64,000 bases of DNA, taken from assembly GCF_014650815.1 (NCBI RefSeq), contig NZ_BMVR01000006.1, positions 301,912 to 365,911 on the forward strand, given 5' to 3'. Below are positions 37,338 through 46,166 of this stretch, one piece after another (within the stretch, counting starts at the first letter, position 1; each line of letters starts with the position of its first letter). A model generated the notes under the pieces. The model ran no database searches. It was not told the DNA's origin and was given only the letters and a program-made list of their open reading frames with translations. The position numbers were made by a program, and so were the translations under genes. The stretch comes from Streptomyces flavofungini (GTDB lineage: Bacteria > Actinomycetota > Actinomycetes > Streptomycetales > Streptomycetaceae).

Positions 37338-38665
37338 TGGTTCGGCACCTGCCATCCGAACCGTGCCTTGACGGCCGCGCCGTGCGCCGGCAGGTCCTCG
37401 GCCTCGGCGAGCGTCACCACGTGGTGGGCGACGTCGGCGAGCGCCTCGCGGGTGTAGTCCACGATGTGGATGCCGCGCAGGAAGGACTGGACGGACAGGC
37501 CCGAGGAGTGGCACGCGCAACCGCCCGTGGGCAGCACGTGGTTGGAGCCCGCGCAGTAGTCGCCGAGGGAGACCGGCGCCCACGGACCGACGAAGATCGC
37601 GCCCGCGTTCTTGACGCGGTCGGCGACGGCGGCGGCGTCCCGGGTCTGGATCTCCAGGTGCTCGGCGCCGTACGCGTCGACGACCCGCAGGCCCTCGTCC
37701 AGGCCGTCGACCAGGACGAGCGCGGACTGCCGGCCAGCGAGCGCGGGGGCGATCCGGTCCTCGACGTGCTTGGTCGCGGCGACCTGCGGCTCCAGCTCCT
37801 TGGCCACGGCGTCCGCGAGGTCGGTGGAGTCGGTGACCAGGACGGCGGCGGCCAGCGGGTCGTGCTCGGCCTGGCTGATCAGGTCGGCGGCGACGTGCAC
37901 CGGGTCGGCGGTGTCGTCGGCGAGGATCGCGATCTCGGTCGGCCCGGCCTCGGTGTCGATGCCGATGCGGCCGGTGAAGTACCGCTTGGCGGCGGCGACC
38001 CAGATGTTGCCGGGGCCCGTGACCATGTTGGCCGGGGCGCAGGTCTCCGTGCCGTACGCGAACATCGCGACGGCCTGGGCGCCGCCGACCGCGTACACCT
38101 CGTCGATGCCGAGCAGCGCGCAGGCCGCGAGGATCGTCGGGTGCGGCAGCCCGCTGAAGGCACCGCAGTCGGCCTGGGGCGGGGACGCGAGCGCCATGGA
38201 GGCGACACCGGCCTCCTGCGCGGGCACGGCGTTCATGATCACGGAGGACGGGTAGACGGAGCGGCCGCCCGGTGCGTACAGGCCGACGCGCTCGACCGGC
38301 ACCCACTTCTCGGTGACCGAGCCGCCGGGCACCACCTGCGTGGTGTGCGGGGCGCGGCGCTGGGCGCGGTGGACGGTGCGGGCGCGGCGGACGGACTCCT
38401 CCAGGGCCGCGCGGACGTCCGGGGCGAGACCGGCGAGGGCCTCGGTGAGGGCGGCGGCGGGCACGCGGACGTGCGCCAGCTTCACACCGTCGAATTTCTC
38501 CGCGTACTCGATCAGCGCCGCGTCGCCACGATGATGCACGTCTTCGCAGATGGGCCGCACCTTCTCCAGGGCGGCCGCGACGTCGAAGTCGGCACGGGGC
38601 AGCAGGGCGCGCAGGGCGGGGCCCTCGGGGAGGGCGTCGCCGCGCAGATCGATTCGAGAGATCAC
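37334..38665 (-). CDS. hisD: Histidinol dehydrogenase
   Basis: The 443-residue zinc- and NAD-dependent enzyme makes histidine from histidinol in two oxidations. Family motifs are VGLYAPGGRSVYPSSVIM, GPGNIWVAAAKRYFTG, IDTEAGPTEIAILAD, LISQAEHDPLA and AGSNHVLPTGG. GTG 38665 is the start. It is the first gene of the his operon and lies opposite a plus-strand gene; a perfect 17-base palindrome sits 42 bases upstream and may control it. Confidence 0.96.
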   Translation of the reverse strand: MISRIDLRGDALPEGPALRALLPRADFDVAAALEKVRPICEDVHHRGDAALIEYAEKFDGVKLAHVRVPAAALTEALAGLAPDVRAALEESVRRARTVHRAQRRAPHTTQVVPGGSVTEKWVPVERVGLYAPGGRSVYPSSVIMNAVPAQEAGVASMALASPPQADCGAFSGLPHPTILAACALLGIDEVYAVGGAQAVAMFAYGTETCAPANMVTGPGNIWVAAAKRYFTGRIGIDTEAGPTEIAILADDTADPVHVAADLISQAEHDPLAAAVLVTDSTDLADAVAKELEPQVAATKHVEDRIAPALAGRQSALVLVDGLDEGLRVVDAYGAEHLEIQTRDAAAVADRVKNAGAIFVGPWAPVSLGDYCAGSNHVLPTGGCACHSSGLSVQSFLRGIHIVDYTREALADVAHHVVTLAEAEDLPAHGAAVKARFGWQVPNQ

Positions 38666-38706
38666 ATGGCCAATTCTCTCAGACCGCCTTCGGCGCCCGG
38701 TCGCCC

Positions 38707-38723
38707 GTATCAGTGGCTGATAC
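38707..38723. promoter_or_regulatory. Palindromic candidate operator upstream of hisD
   Basis: GTATCAG-TGG-CTGATAC is a perfect inverted repeat with seven-base arms in the divergent region between hisD and the plus-strand gene at 38865. It is 42 bases upstream of hisD, the position expected for a repressor of the his operon. Confidence 0.6.
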
Positions 38724-38864
38724 AGGCCCCCCGGACCCGGTCGTTCCCCTCGGCGATTAACGGAAGACCGCGTTCACCACTAGCGTTCAGGCGGTCACGG
38801 AGCGGGCATGAACAGGTGTACGAGGCACGAGTGCGCCGGCGAACGTAACGGGAGGACATCAGCA

Positions 38865-40439
38865 GTGGTCGACGACACCGGCATCGGGGACCCGCCGGAC
38901 GGGCTGACCGCAGCGGAGATCGGCATGTGGCAGGCGTTCCGCAACGGCAGCGTGTACGACCTGAGGTCGGGGGACGCCGCCGTGGACGACCCGCACGGCG
39001 GGTATCCCTGGGGCCCCGAGCGCAGTGTCCGGGCCCGCATCGTGTGCTGGCTGCTGCTCGACGGGCCGCCCGCGCTCGCGGGACGGGTGTCGTCCCTGAA
39101 GCTGGCCGGGGTGCAGATCACGGACGTGCTCGACCTGGCGGGCGGCACGGTCGTGCCGTACACGGAGCTGAAGGGCTGCCGCTTCGAGAAGGAGGTGCTG
39201 CTCCCGGAGGCGCGCTTCACCACCCTGCGCCTGGTCGACTGCTCCGTCCCGCGCCTGGAGGCGGCCCGCCTGCACACCGAGGGCGACCTGCACCTGCCCC
39301 GCTGCCGGCTGCACAACGGCATGCGGCTCACCGACGCCCACATCGGCACCGACCTGCTGCTCAACCAGGCCGTGGTCTACCGCGACCGGCGCGGCCGCTC
39401 GATCATGGGCGACGGCATGACGGTCGGCCAGGACCTCCAGGCCGAGATGCTGGAGTCGCACGGCGAGCTGAGCCTGCGCGGCGCGAAGGTCGGCGTCAGC
39501 CTGAGCCTGCGCGGCAGCCGCCTCGCCAATCCGTACAGCCGCCGCGCCCTGAACGCCCCCCAGCTCACCGTCGAGCGCACCCTGTACCTGACCCCGGCGG
39601 GCGTCGGCAATCCGCCGCAGACCAGCGGCACGACGCCCGCGCGCGGCACCCGGGTGCAGCGCTTCGAGTGCGAGGGCGGCATCCGCCTGGACGACGGCCG
39701 CTTCGGCGACGCGGTGGATTTCGGCCAGGCCCGGTTCACGCTGCAGAACGACCAGGAGGTGTCGCTGCGCCGCGTCCAGACGCCCGAGCTGCGCTTCCTG
39801 TCCGAGGCACCCCGGCGCGGCAAGATCGTGCTGTCCGGCGCGCGGGTGGTGAACCTGATGGACCGCGCCTCCAGCTGGCCCGGCCCCGGCAACCTCCAGA
39901 TGGGCGGCTTCACGTACGAGAACCTCATCCCGCAGGGCAGCTTCCCGCTGTCGCGGCGCCTGGCGTGGGTGGCCGCGGCCACCCCCGAGTACAACCCCGA
40001 GCCGTACGAGAAGCTCGCCACCGTCCTGCGCAACGGCGGCGAGGACGCCGACGCCCGCGAGGTCCTGCTCGCCAAGCAGCGCCGCCGCCGCGAGACGCTG
40101 CCCCCGGCCGCCAAGCTCTGGGGGTACGCCCAGGACTGGACGGTGGCCTACGGCTACCGGCCGGGCCGGGCCGCGCTGTGGATGGCGGTGCTGTGGGCGG
40201 CCAGCGCCATCGCCTTCTCCCGCGCCGACCACCCCCCGCTCAAACCGGGCGAGCACCCCCACTGGAACCCCGCCCTCTTCGCCCTCGACCTGCTCCTGCC
40301 CGTCATCGACCTGGGCCAGGACAACTACTGGCAGCTCCGCGGCGGCTGGCAGTGGCTGTCCACGGTCCTGATCCTGCTCGGCTGGATCCTGGCCACGACG
40401 GTGGCGGCGGGGGCCACGCGGCTGCTGCGGCGGAGCTGA
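38865..40439 (+). CDS. Membrane-anchored beta-solenoid protein
   Basis: The 524-residue protein of unknown function begins VVDDTGIGDPPDG at a GTG with GGAGG nine bases upstream. Residues about 60-330 repeat short strands of the kind seen in pentapeptide-repeat or bactofilin-like solenoids (LKLAGVQITDVLDLAGGTV, LRLVDCSVPRLEAARLHTEGDLHLPRC, LSLRGAKVGVSLSLRGSRL). Near the C-terminus are two or three membrane segments (ALWMAVLWAASAIAF and LSTVLILLGWILATTVAAGA) with an outer loop rich in Trp and His. Streptomyces relatives are often named oxidoreductase, but no cofactor motif is visible. Confidence 0.8.
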   Translation: MVDDTGIGDPPDGLTAAEIGMWQAFRNGSVYDLRSGDAAVDDPHGGYPWGPERSVRARIVCWLLLDGPPALAGRVSSLKLAGVQITDVLDLAGGTVVPYTELKGCRFEKEVLLPEARFTTLRLVDCSVPRLEAARLHTEGDLHLPRCRLHNGMRLTDAHIGTDLLLNQAVVYRDRRGRSIMGDGMTVGQDLQAEMLESHGELSLRGAKVGVSLSLRGSRLANPYSRRALNAPQLTVERTLYLTPAGVGNPPQTSGTTPARGTRVQRFECEGGIRLDDGRFGDAVDFGQARFTLQNDQEVSLRRVQTPELRFLSEAPRRGKIVLSGARVVNLMDRASSWPGPGNLQMGGFTYENLIPQGSFPLSRRLAWVAAATPEYNPEPYEKLATVLRNGGEDADAREVLLAKQRRRRETLPPAAKLWGYAQDWTVAYGYRPGRAALWMAVLWAASAIAFSRADHPPLKPGEHPHWNPALFALDLLLPVIDLGQDNYWQLRGGWQWLSTVLILLGWILATTVAAGATRLLRRS

Positions 40440-40662
40440 GGGGGGCGCCGGGCGCGCCGGGCGCGGGTGCCGTGCGAGCGCCCGTTGGTTCGCGGCTGAA
40501 CCGTTATCCGACGGGGGGCAACCATCGGCCCACTCCGTCCGTCAACACACGCGACCAGCAAGAGAACCGCTCGCGGACCACGAGCGGACCACCACACCTG
40601 TACGGTGACCGGCGCCCCGCCCCACGGAGCGGCGCCGGCCGGGCGCGAAGGGGGACAGCCGG

Positions 40663-41679
40663 ATGCCGCTGCTGCGCGCCTTCGTCCGGACCGCCCGCAT
40701 GATCCGGCACACCCCCCGCCTGGCCGACGGCCTGACCCCCGACGACGAGGTCCTGCTCGACGTACCGGACGACCGCCTGGGGCCCGCCCTGGTCGCCGCG
40801 GGCCGCGGTGAGTACGGCCCGGCGGCCAAGCTGCTCGCCACCACCCGCGAGGCCGCCGAGTGGGAGAACCGCGACCGGTACGCGACCCGCCTCGCCGCCT
40901 TCGCCCGGTCCCGCTCCGAGTGGTTCGACGACTGGCTGTCCGCCGCCCCGCACGACCCGGACGCGCTGCTGCTCAAGGCCGAGCTGGCCGTCGTCCGCGG
41001 CTGGGAGTCGCCCGCCCGCGCGGAGCTCCTGCGCGAGGTCAGCCCGCTGCTCACGGCCGCCGCCGACGCCGACCCGCGCGACCCGGTGCCGTGGCGCATC
41101 GCGCTCGACCACGCCCGCGGCACGCACGCCTCGCACACCGAGTTCGAGGAGCTGTGGGCGCAGGCGGTGCGCCGCTCCTCGTACCACTACGGCTGCCACG
41201 CCTCGGCCCTGATGTACCTGTCGGCGGACTGGTACGGCTCGCACACCGAGTGCTTCCACTTCGCGGAGCGGGCGGCGGCCGACGCGCTGCCCGGCTCGCT
41301 GATACAGGCACTGCCGGTGCGGGCCGCCTTCGCCTACCTGACCAGCGCCGCCGGGAACCTGCCGCGCGAGCGTCTGGACCAGGCCGCCGATCTGGCCATC
41401 GCCCTGTCGGGTGAGTACGCCGCCGCCGACCCCTGGCCGGCCGAGGTCCGCAACCTCCTGCTGGCCGTCCTGATCCGCCTGGAGCGCTGGCACGACGCCC
41501 TCGACCAGCTCCGCCTGATCGGCCCGTACGCCACGTCGTTCCCCTGGGACCGGCTGTCCGACGACCCGCTCGGGCAGTTCCTGGAGCTGAGGGACGGGGT
41601 CCGCATAGAGGTCGCGGCACGCACGCCGCTGCGCCCCCGGCAGGGCGACGCGGACGGTCGGGGTGCCGACGGCCGTTAG
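40663..41679 (+). CDS. Helical TPR-like hypothetical protein
   Basis: The 338-residue soluble protein has pairs of helices with a repeated pattern of small and aromatic residues (RSEWFDDWLSAAPHDPDALLLKAELAVVRGWE, HASALMYLSADWYGSHTECFHFAERAAAD, ALDQLRLIGPYATSFPW), similar to TPR or DUF4034 proteins. Two His/Cys-rich spots (YHYGCHASAL and HTECFHF) are notable. AAGGGGG precedes the ATG. It lies 11 bases from the LON-domain gene, whose promoter overlaps its stop codon. No function is recognised. Confidence 0.8.
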   Translation: MPLLRAFVRTARMIRHTPRLADGLTPDDEVLLDVPDDRLGPALVAAGRGEYGPAAKLLATTREAAEWENRDRYATRLAAFARSRSEWFDDWLSAAPHDPDALLLKAELAVVRGWESPARAELLREVSPLLTAAADADPRDPVPWRIALDHARGTHASHTEFEELWAQAVRRSSYHYGCHASALMYLSADWYGSHTECFHFAERAAADALPGSLIQALPVRAAFAYLTSAAGNLPRERLDQAADLAIALSGEYAAADPWPAEVRNLLLAVLIRLERWHDALDQLRLIGPYATSFPWDRLSDDPLGQFLELRDGVRIEVAARTPLRPRQGDADGRGADGR

Positions 41680-41682
41680 GCT
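41677..41682 (+). promoter_or_regulatory. Candidate -10 box for leaderless LON-domain transcript
   Basis: TAGGCT, which includes the stop codon of the TPR-like gene, ends eight bases before the GTG at 41691. No ribosome binding site separates them. Confidence 0.5.
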
Positions 41683-41690
41683 TTCGGATC

Positions 41691-42431
41691 GTGACGACCG
41701 TCCGGCTTCCGCTCTTCCCGCTCAACTCGGTGCTGTTCCCGGGGCTCGTGCTGCCCCTGAACGTCTTCGAGGAGCGTTATCGCGCCATGATGCGCGAACT
41801 CCTGAAGGTTCCCGACGACGAGCAGCGGCAGTTCGCGGTGGTGGCGATCCGGGACGGCCGGGAAGTCGCGCCCAGCGCGCCCGGCCTGCCCGACCAGACC
41901 GCGACCCCCGAGCAGGGCCCCGCCGCGGGCTTCGGCGACGACCCGCTGAAGGCGTTCCACGAGGTGGGCTGCGTCGCGGACGCGGCGACCATCCGGGAGC
42001 GCGAGGACGGCGGCTTCGAGGTCCTGGCCACGGGCACGACCCGGGTGCGGCTGCGCTCGGTGGACGCCTCCGGGCCCTACCTCGTCGCCGAGCTCGAACC
42101 GCTGGCGGAGCAGCCAGGCGAGGAGGCGGGCGCGCTCGCCGAGGGCGTCCTGCGGGCCTTCCGCTCGTACCAGAAGCGCCTCGCGGGCGCCCGCGAACGC
42201 TCCCTGTCCACCACCGCGGAACTCCCCGACGAACCGTCCGTCGTGTCCTACCTGGTCGCGGCGGCCGCCGTCCTCGACACCCCCACCAAGCAGGAGCTCC
42301 TCGAAGCCCCCGACACGGCCTCCCGGCTGCGCGACGAGCTGAAATTGCTGCGCGCCGAGACCGCGATCATCCGTAACCTGCCGTCGTTGCCCGCGACGGA
42401 ACTGACGCGCGGCACGACCAGCCTCAACTGA
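41691..42431 (+). CDS. LON peptidase substrate-binding domain protein
   Basis: The 246-residue stand-alone Lon N-terminal-like domain starts with the typical VRLPLFPLNSVLFPGLVLPLNVFEERYR and has GFEVLATGTTRVRLRSVD in the beta-rich half, followed by helices (YLVAAAAVLDTPTKQELLEA). ATPase and protease domains are absent, so it should bind proteins or peptides rather than degrade them. It is common in actinobacteria. GTG 41691 is the start. The YbaK gene follows 79 bases later. Confidence 0.9.
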   Translation: MTTVRLPLFPLNSVLFPGLVLPLNVFEERYRAMMRELLKVPDDEQRQFAVVAIRDGREVAPSAPGLPDQTATPEQGPAAGFGDDPLKAFHEVGCVADAATIREREDGGFEVLATGTTRVRLRSVDASGPYLVAELEPLAEQPGEEAGALAEGVLRAFRSYQKRLAGARERSLSTTAELPDEPSVVSYLVAAAAVLDTPTKQELLEAPDTASRLRDELKLLRAETAIIRNLPSLPATELTRGTTSLN

Positions 42432-42510
42432 GGCACGGCCGGGCGTGCGGCGCGGCCGGACCCCCCTCCCGTACGAAACGTACGCACCGCGGAAGTTGGC
42501 GAGCAGCAGC

Positions 42511-43011
42511 GTGGCGAAGAAGCAGAAGAAGACGCAGGCGGGCGGCACCCCGGCGACGGTCGCCCTCACCTCGGCGGGCACCGCCTTCACCGTCCACTCC
42601 TACGACCACGACCCCGCCCATCCCTCGTACGGCCAGGAGGCCGCCGAGGCCATGGGCGTCTCCCCCGACCGCGTCTTCAAGACCCTCGTCGCCGACGTCG
42701 ACGGCGAGCTGACCGTCGCGGTCGTGCCGGTCGCGGGCACCCTCGACCTCAAGGCCCTGGCCACCGCCGTCGGCGGCAAGCGCGCCACCATGGCGGACCC
42801 GGCGGCCGCCGAGCGCACCACCGGCTACGTCCGCGGCGGCATCTCCCCCCTCGGCCAGCGCAAACGCCTCCGCACCGTCCTGGACTCCTCGGCCTCCGGC
42901 CACCCCACCATCTGCGTCTCGGCGGGCCGCCGCGGGCTCGAGGTCGAGCTGCCCCCCGCCGATCTCGCCGATCTCACCGCCGCCGTCCTCGCCCCGATCG
43001 GACGTGAATGA
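42511..43011 (+). CDS. ybaK: Cys-tRNA(Pro) deacylase (YbaK/EbsC family)
   Basis: The 166-residue protein hydrolyses cysteine wrongly attached to tRNA-Pro. The family residues are seen in PSYGQEAAEAMGVSPDRVFKTLVADVDG (catalytic Lys), VVPVAGTLDLKALA and GYVRGGISPLGQRKRL. A basic N-terminal extension (AKKQKKTQAGG) may help bind tRNA. GTG 42511 lacks a strong ribosome binding site. The small bL37-like gene follows after 40 bases, so a link to translation is plausible. Confidence 0.92.
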   Translation: MAKKQKKTQAGGTPATVALTSAGTAFTVHSYDHDPAHPSYGQEAAEAMGVSPDRVFKTLVADVDGELTVAVVPVAGTLDLKALATAVGGKRATMADPAAAERTTGYVRGGISPLGQRKRLRTVLDSSASGHPTICVSAGRRGLEVELPPADLADLTAAVLAPIGRE

Positions 43012-43051
43012 CCCCTCGACGGGTCGCCGGTCCTCGACTAGGACCACACCC

Positions 43052-43126
43052 ATGTCGAAGAAAACACGCAAGCGGAAGTGGCGCATAAGAAAAGGCAAGT
43101 CCAACCATGGCCGCCGCCCGGCGTAG
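43052..43126 (+). CDS. bL37-like small ribosomal protein (24 aa)
   Basis: The 24-codon ORF encodes MSKKTRKRKWRIRKGKSNHG followed by RRPA. It matches the pattern of the actinobacterial ribosomal protein bL37 described in mycobacteria: a basic 24-residue peptide with a conserved NHGKRP end. TAGGA lies eight bases before the ATG. It uses codons rare in this genome (ATA, AGA, ACA), as is seen in very short conserved genes. It follows ybaK closely. Too short for usual gene callers; the match is from memory. Confidence 0.7.
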   Translation: MSKKTRKRKWRIRKGKSNHGRRPA

Positions 43127-43232
43127 GGGTGACCGGCGGTGACCTTCCCCCGGACCCCCGCTCCTCAAGCGCCGGACGGGCTGTCCATAGCCCGTCGTGG
43201 AGGTCCCCCCTGCTCCTTGAGAGCTTGGGGGA

Positions 43233-43328
43233 GATTGAGGACGAGGCGCGGAGCGCCGACAGCGGGGGTCCGGGGGCGCAGCCCCCGGGTTCGGGAAGGG
43301 GCGGGACTGGGGAGCCCCCCGGCAGGGC
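43233..43328. repeat. Intergenic repeat, copy C
   Basis: This copy lies between the bL37-like gene and the convergent DUF2567 gene. Blocks shared with copy B include GATTGAGGACGAGGCGCG and GGGAAGGGGCGGGACTGGGG. It contains two GC-rich inverted arms (GCGGAGCGC and GGGGGCGCAGCCCCC) and could end both transcripts. Confidence 0.75.
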
Positions 43329-44033
43329 CTACCGCTCAGGCGCCCCGTACCCGTCCCGGTACGGACTCCCGTACGAGGCGAACGGCTCCGGATCCCGGGG
43401 CCCGAACAGCCCCGTGAGCACCAGCTGAAAGACCATCGCAGCAACGGGCCACGCGAGCAGCACGCCCTTCGCCTTCAACTCCATGGGCGCGTCGAACACC
43501 ACCCCCGCCCCCACGGACCTGGCGTGCGCCGCCACATCCGTCTCGGGCCCGACCCACACCCCCACCTTCCAGGCGAGCACGGCCCCGAGGAGTCCGCCCG
43601 CGGCGAGCCCGACGACGAGCGGGATGCCGCCCCGCCGCCGTACGAGGAACACGACGACCGCGCTGAGGAGCCCGAACGCGAGCCCCAGCAGAGCGAACGT
43701 TCCGTCGACGCCGATGGCCTGCTCGCCCTCGGTGTCCTTGAGGTAGACCGTCGTCTTGTCGGCGATGAGCGGCACGGTGGGCGCGAGCCACAGCCACAGC
43801 AGCCCGAGCAGCACCCCGCTGGCCGCGACCGCGACCATGATCACCACGGCGTCCCGCACGTCGGCCTTCAGGTCGGTCGTCACGGGGGCTCCGCCCTCCT
43901 CGTACGCCGTCTCGGGCGCGGGGCCGGAGGGCCGCGCGGGTTCCCGCCAGGGGTCGTCGGAACCGTCGGGGCCGGCGGTTCCGTCCTCGGGCTGGTCGTG
44001 CGGCGGTTGGGAGGGTGTAAGCGGTGCGGTCAC
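43329..44033 (-). CDS. DUF2567 membrane protein
   Basis: The 234-residue protein has a Pro/Asp-rich cytoplasmic N-terminus of about 65 residues, then four predicted membrane helices (VVIMVAVAASGVLLGLLWLWLAP, FALLGLAFGLLSAVVVFLV, IPLVVGLAAGGLLGAVLAWKVG, GVLLAWPVAAMVFQLVLTGLFG). The outer loop after helix 1 contains YLKDTEGEQAIGVDG. It resembles the DUF2567 family of actinobacteria, of unknown function. GTG 44033 is preferred. The C-terminus (YGSPYRDGYGAPER) ends at the edge of repeat copy C. Confidence 0.8.
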   Translation of the reverse strand: MTAPLTPSQPPHDQPEDGTAGPDGSDDPWREPARPSGPAPETAYEEGGAPVTTDLKADVRDAVVIMVAVAASGVLLGLLWLWLAPTVPLIADKTTVYLKDTEGEQAIGVDGTFALLGLAFGLLSAVVVFLVRRRGGIPLVVGLAAGGLLGAVLAWKVGVWVGPETDVAAHARSVGAGVVFDAPMELKAKGVLLAWPVAAMVFQLVLTGLFGPRDPEPFASYGSPYRDGYGAPER

Positions 44034-44088
44034 GCACACATGGTGCCAGCTCCGCCTGAGAACCGCGCCACCGGACGGCGGATCGGGG

Positions 44089-44910
44089 TCAGCGGACGGC
44101 GGCCCGCCGGTAGGCCCAGGTGGCGACGGCGAGGGAGGCGACGCCGACGCCCGCGCAGACCGCGAGATCGAGGGCGACGGCACCCCAGTCGGGGTCGGCG
44201 CCGAAGGTGCGGGCGAGGGCCTCCACGCCGTACGTGGAGGGCAGCAGGTCGCGGGCGTACTGCAGGAATCCGGGCATGCGCTCGGCGGGCAGGACGCCGA
44301 GGAGGAGGGCGGCGGACATGCCCATCTGGCCGAGCAGGGTGGCGAGTTCGGGGCGCGGCGCGAGCAGCCCGAGGGCGGCGCCGAGCCCGGCGAGGGCGGC
44401 GCCGGAGAGCGGGATCACGGCGGCGAGCACCCACAGGTGGGTCAGCGGGAGTCCGAAGAGCCCGCAGCCGACGACGGCGGTGACGATGGTGCCGGGGACG
44501 GTGAAGGAGGCGTACGCGGCGGCGGCGCCGAGGACGACGGCGGCGGGCGGCACGGGCAGGGTGGCGTAGTGGTCGAGGCCGCCGTCGCCGCGGAGCTGGC
44601 CGAAGTACTGGGCGAGCAGGTTGAGCGCGACGAACGCGACCACGAGGACGGAGGACCCGGCGACGACGGCGTGCGCCTCACCGCCCCCGTCCACGACGCC
44701 CCGCATCAGGATCATGATCCCGACGGACTGGAAGGTGGCGACGAAGAGCAGCGGGATCCGCGCGACGCGGGCCCGCGAGAGCTGTGCCCGGTAGACGGCG
44801 CCCAGGGCCGGCAGGAGCCGCGCCCGGGCCCCGAGCGGCGCCACGGGCTCCGGCACCTGGGCGGCGCGGTCCTCGGCACGCACGACGGCTTCCAGCGGAA
44901 CGGCACTCAA
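44089..44910 (-). CDS. ABC-2 type exporter permease
   Basis: The 273-residue protein has six predicted membrane helices and a C-terminal region typical of ABC-2 permeases (MPGFLQYARDLLPSTYGVEALARTF). It begins at a TTG with AGGAAGG seven bases upstream. With the ATP-binding protein encoded 100 bases upstream it forms an exporter of unknown substrate, perhaps a drug or lipid. Confidence 0.88.
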   Translation of the reverse strand: MSAVPLEAVVRAEDRAAQVPEPVAPLGARARLLPALGAVYRAQLSRARVARIPLLFVATFQSVGIMILMRGVVDGGGEAHAVVAGSSVLVVAFVALNLLAQYFGQLRGDGGLDHYATLPVPPAAVVLGAAAAYASFTVPGTIVTAVVGCGLFGLPLTHLWVLAAVIPLSGAALAGLGAALGLLAPRPELATLLGQMGMSAALLLGVLPAERMPGFLQYARDLLPSTYGVEALARTFGADPDWGAVALDLAVCAGVGVASLAVATWAYRRAAVR

Positions 44911-44917
44911 CGGACAA

Positions 44918-44924
44918 CCTTCCT
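44918..44924 (-). promoter_or_regulatory. Ribosome binding site that supports a TTG start
   Basis: AGGAAGG on the minus strand ends seven bases before TTG 44910. No ATG or GTG in the frame is better placed. Confidence 0.7.
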
Positions 44925-45010
44925 ACCGACTGGCCTGACTACTCCGCGCCGCGCGGGCGCCCCTGCACTGTGCCGGGCGACCAGCCGCGCCCCTCCCTCG
45001 GCGGCGGGCT

Positions 45011-46048
45011 TCACGCCTTCACCAGCCCGTCCCCGCCGCGCCCGCCCAGGGCGAGGTACACGTCCTCCAGGCTGGGCGTGGCCAACGTGAAGTCGTCCAG
45101 CGCGGCGAAGGCGCCCCCGCCGGTGACCGCGGCGACGGCCGCCCGCGCCTCGTCCGGCGCGAGCCGCAGCGTCCACTTGCGGCCGGACTCGACGGCCGAG
45201 GACCGCAGCGCGGCGACCTCCGGTACGTCGATGGGTGCCCGCTCGCGCCAGACGAGCTCCACCCGGACCTCCCCGGCGACCTGCTCCTTGAGCCCGGCGG
45301 GGGTGTCGCAGGCGATGACCCGGCCGTGGTCGAGGACGGCGACGCGGTCGAGGACGGTCTCGGCCTCGATGACGTTGTGGGTGACGAGCAGGACCGTGGT
45401 GCCGCGCTCGGCCCGGCGCCGGTCGACGGCGCCCCAGACGGCGCGCCGCGCCACCGGGTCCATGCCGGTCGTGGGCTCGTCGAGGACGAGCAGGCGCCGC
45501 TCCCCCACCAGGGCGGTGGCGAAGCAGGCGAGCCGGCGCTGGCCGCCGGAGAGCTTCTTCAGGGGCCGGGTGGCGAGCGCGGTCAGCCCCAGCTCCGCCA
45601 GGACGGCGTCGCGCTCGGCGCGCGCGGGCCCGGCGTCGAGGCCGCGCAGCCGCGCGGTGGTCTCGACGGCGAGGGAGACGGTCAGCTCGTCCAGAGCCGT
45701 CGTCTCCTGGCCCAGATAGGCGAGGAGCCGGGCGGCCCGCTCCGGGTGGCGCACGATGTCGTGGCCGAGGACGTGGACGCTGCCGCTGTCGGGGCGCATC
45801 AGCCCGGTGAGCTGGCGTACGAGGGTGGACTTGCCGGCGCCGTTGGGTCCGAGGAGGCCGAAGATCTCGCCGCGGCCGACCTCGATGCCGAGGCCGTCGC
45901 TGGCCCGGACCTCGGGCGTCGCGGGCCTGCCGCGCCTGCCGCGGGCCGCGGGATAGACCTTGACCAGGTCACGCACGACGCAGACGGCATCGCTGCCGTG
46001 CCCCTGCCGGAGCCCCTGTCGGACTGCCTGTGCCGCGCGCGTACTCAC
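45011..46048 (-). CDS. ABC exporter ATP-binding protein
   Basis: The 345-residue ATPase has Walker A GPNGAGKST near residue 66, signature KLSGGQRRL, Walker B LLVLDEPTTGMD and the switch THN. The C-terminal 90 residues form the accessory domain common in the drug-resistance (DrrA) type. A basic insertion (AARGRRGRPATPE) precedes the Walker A domain. It pairs with the downstream ABC-2 permease. The exporter is likely housekeeping or resistance related; the substrate is not known. Confidence 0.92.
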   Translation of the reverse strand: MSTRAAQAVRQGLRQGHGSDAVCVVRDLVKVYPAARGRRGRPATPEVRASDGLGIEVGRGEIFGLLGPNGAGKSTLVRQLTGLMRPDSGSVHVLGHDIVRHPERAARLLAYLGQETTALDELTVSLAVETTARLRGLDAGPARAERDAVLAELGLTALATRPLKKLSGGQRRLACFATALVGERRLLVLDEPTTGMDPVARRAVWGAVDRRRAERGTTVLLVTHNVIEAETVLDRVAVLDHGRVIACDTPAGLKEQVAGEVRVELVWRERAPIDVPEVAALRSSAVESGRKWTLRLAPDEARAAVAAVTGGGAFAALDDFTLATPSLEDVYLALGGRGGDGLVKA

Positions 46049-46166
46049 GAAGGACGAGGGTACGGGGTCCGGTGTCCGGTATGGCGCGCGGGGCGGCTCT
46101 CGCGCCCCCTCGTCGTACCGGAATGCGTACCGCCGCGCGCCGGCGAACTCACCCGCACCAGGGACC

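Noticed and set aside
43139..43428. Plus-strand ORFs across the intergenic repeat at 43233
   Set aside because: They consist of repeat sequence and the antisense of DUF2567, without a ribosome binding site or recognisable protein.
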